Of a stretch of 64,000 nucleotides of DNA, positions 63,905 through 64,000 are shown one piece after another. Location: positions 52,284,042-52,348,041 of the forward strand of contig CM060734.1 in the NCBI GenBank assembly GCA_030704615.1, read 5' to 3'. Origin of the DNA: Takakia lepidozioides. Its lineage: Eukaryota; Streptophyta; Takakiopsida; Takakiales; Takakiaceae. The position numbers and the translations under genes are program-made. Below the pieces are notes generated by a model. That model was not told the origin of the DNA and made no database searches. It was given only the letters and a program-made list of their open reading frames with translations. Position 1 is the stretch's first letter. Each line of letters begins with the position of its first letter.

Positions 63905-64000
63905 AAGTCATATTCCTGGAGTATGAGTGCCCACCATGCAAGCTTTCCTGTAAGCTTGTCTGACTCCATCAACCACTTGAGTGGCTGGTGATCCGTGACA

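Larger units (their letters stand above)
60487..64000 (+). mobile_element. LTR-type retroelement carrying a DNA cytosine methyltransferase, 5' part
   Basis: Gag with two zinc knuckles, a retropepsin-like protease and a C5 cytosine methyltransferase follow one another on the plus strand. The reverse transcriptase would be to the right of the window. In-frame stops and one frame shift (about 62490) show the copy is dead. Ty3/gypsy-type gag with two CCHC-like knuckles and protease before the remaining enzymes fits a Ty3-like element, but without the reverse transcriptase the clade is open. Confidence 0.75.

Overview
The window reads as nuclear DNA of a land plant. Most genes are split by short introns with GT/AG borders, and the families are plant ones: a DYW-type PPR protein, a PIN-LIKES carrier, a DUF3339 protein and a plant-type fatty acid amide hydrolase. 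Compact introns, several genes in 64 kb, abundant hAT/CACTA/LINE debris and a retroelement carrying a cytosine methyltransferase suggest a non-seed plant (bryophyte, lycophyte or fern grade) more than a flowering plant. That placement is an inference and I cannot name a species.

Layout. 0.3-4.25 kb: 5' part of a fatty acid amide hydrolase gene on the minus strand, seven exons in phase, running off the left edge. 4.6-16.6 kb: a transposon-rich block with long-inverted-repeat elements (7.7-9.3, 10.09-11.31 and 11.3-12.4 kb), a broken hAT-type transposase (12.55-14.06 kb), ~100-bp tandem repeats and a 626-bp tandem duplication ending in CACTA-type termini. 16.6-26.2 kb: a decayed L1-type LINE with an intron-containing fragment of a mitochondrial-type HSP70 gene inside it. 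27.8-28.0 kb: DUF3339 gene (minus). 29.6-31.7 kb: ribosomal protein L10 (minus) with two interchangeable first exons. 33.9-39.1 kb: WDR26-like LisH/CTLH/WD40 protein (plus, six exons). 40.7-41.7 kb: possible exons of an unrecognised minus-strand gene. 41.9-43.6 kb: DYW-type PPR reading frame with two frame breaks. 44.8-47.7 kb: repeats. 48.8-52.7 kb: PIN-LIKES auxin carrier (plus, ten exons). 54.5-55.6 kb: GCK-domain protein (minus, two exons). 56.6-57.2 kb: LINE remnant. 58.8-59.4 kb: P-loop NTPase-like remnant resembling Crinkler/RHS proteins. 60.5 kb to the right edge: an LTR-type retroelement with gag, protease and a fused C5 cytosine methyltransferase.

The host genes are not a pathway; they are ordinary housekeeping or signalling genes between repeats. 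The most interesting element is the retrotransposon at the right edge, whose polyprotein joins an aspartic protease to a DNA cytosine methyltransferase. At least six of its in-frame stops are TGA where an Arg CGA codon fits, which would be the expected footprint of CpG methylation and deamination acting on a methyltransferase-carrying element. Splice sites were read by eye from GT/AG borders, phase continuity and family alignment from memory; no database search was possible.
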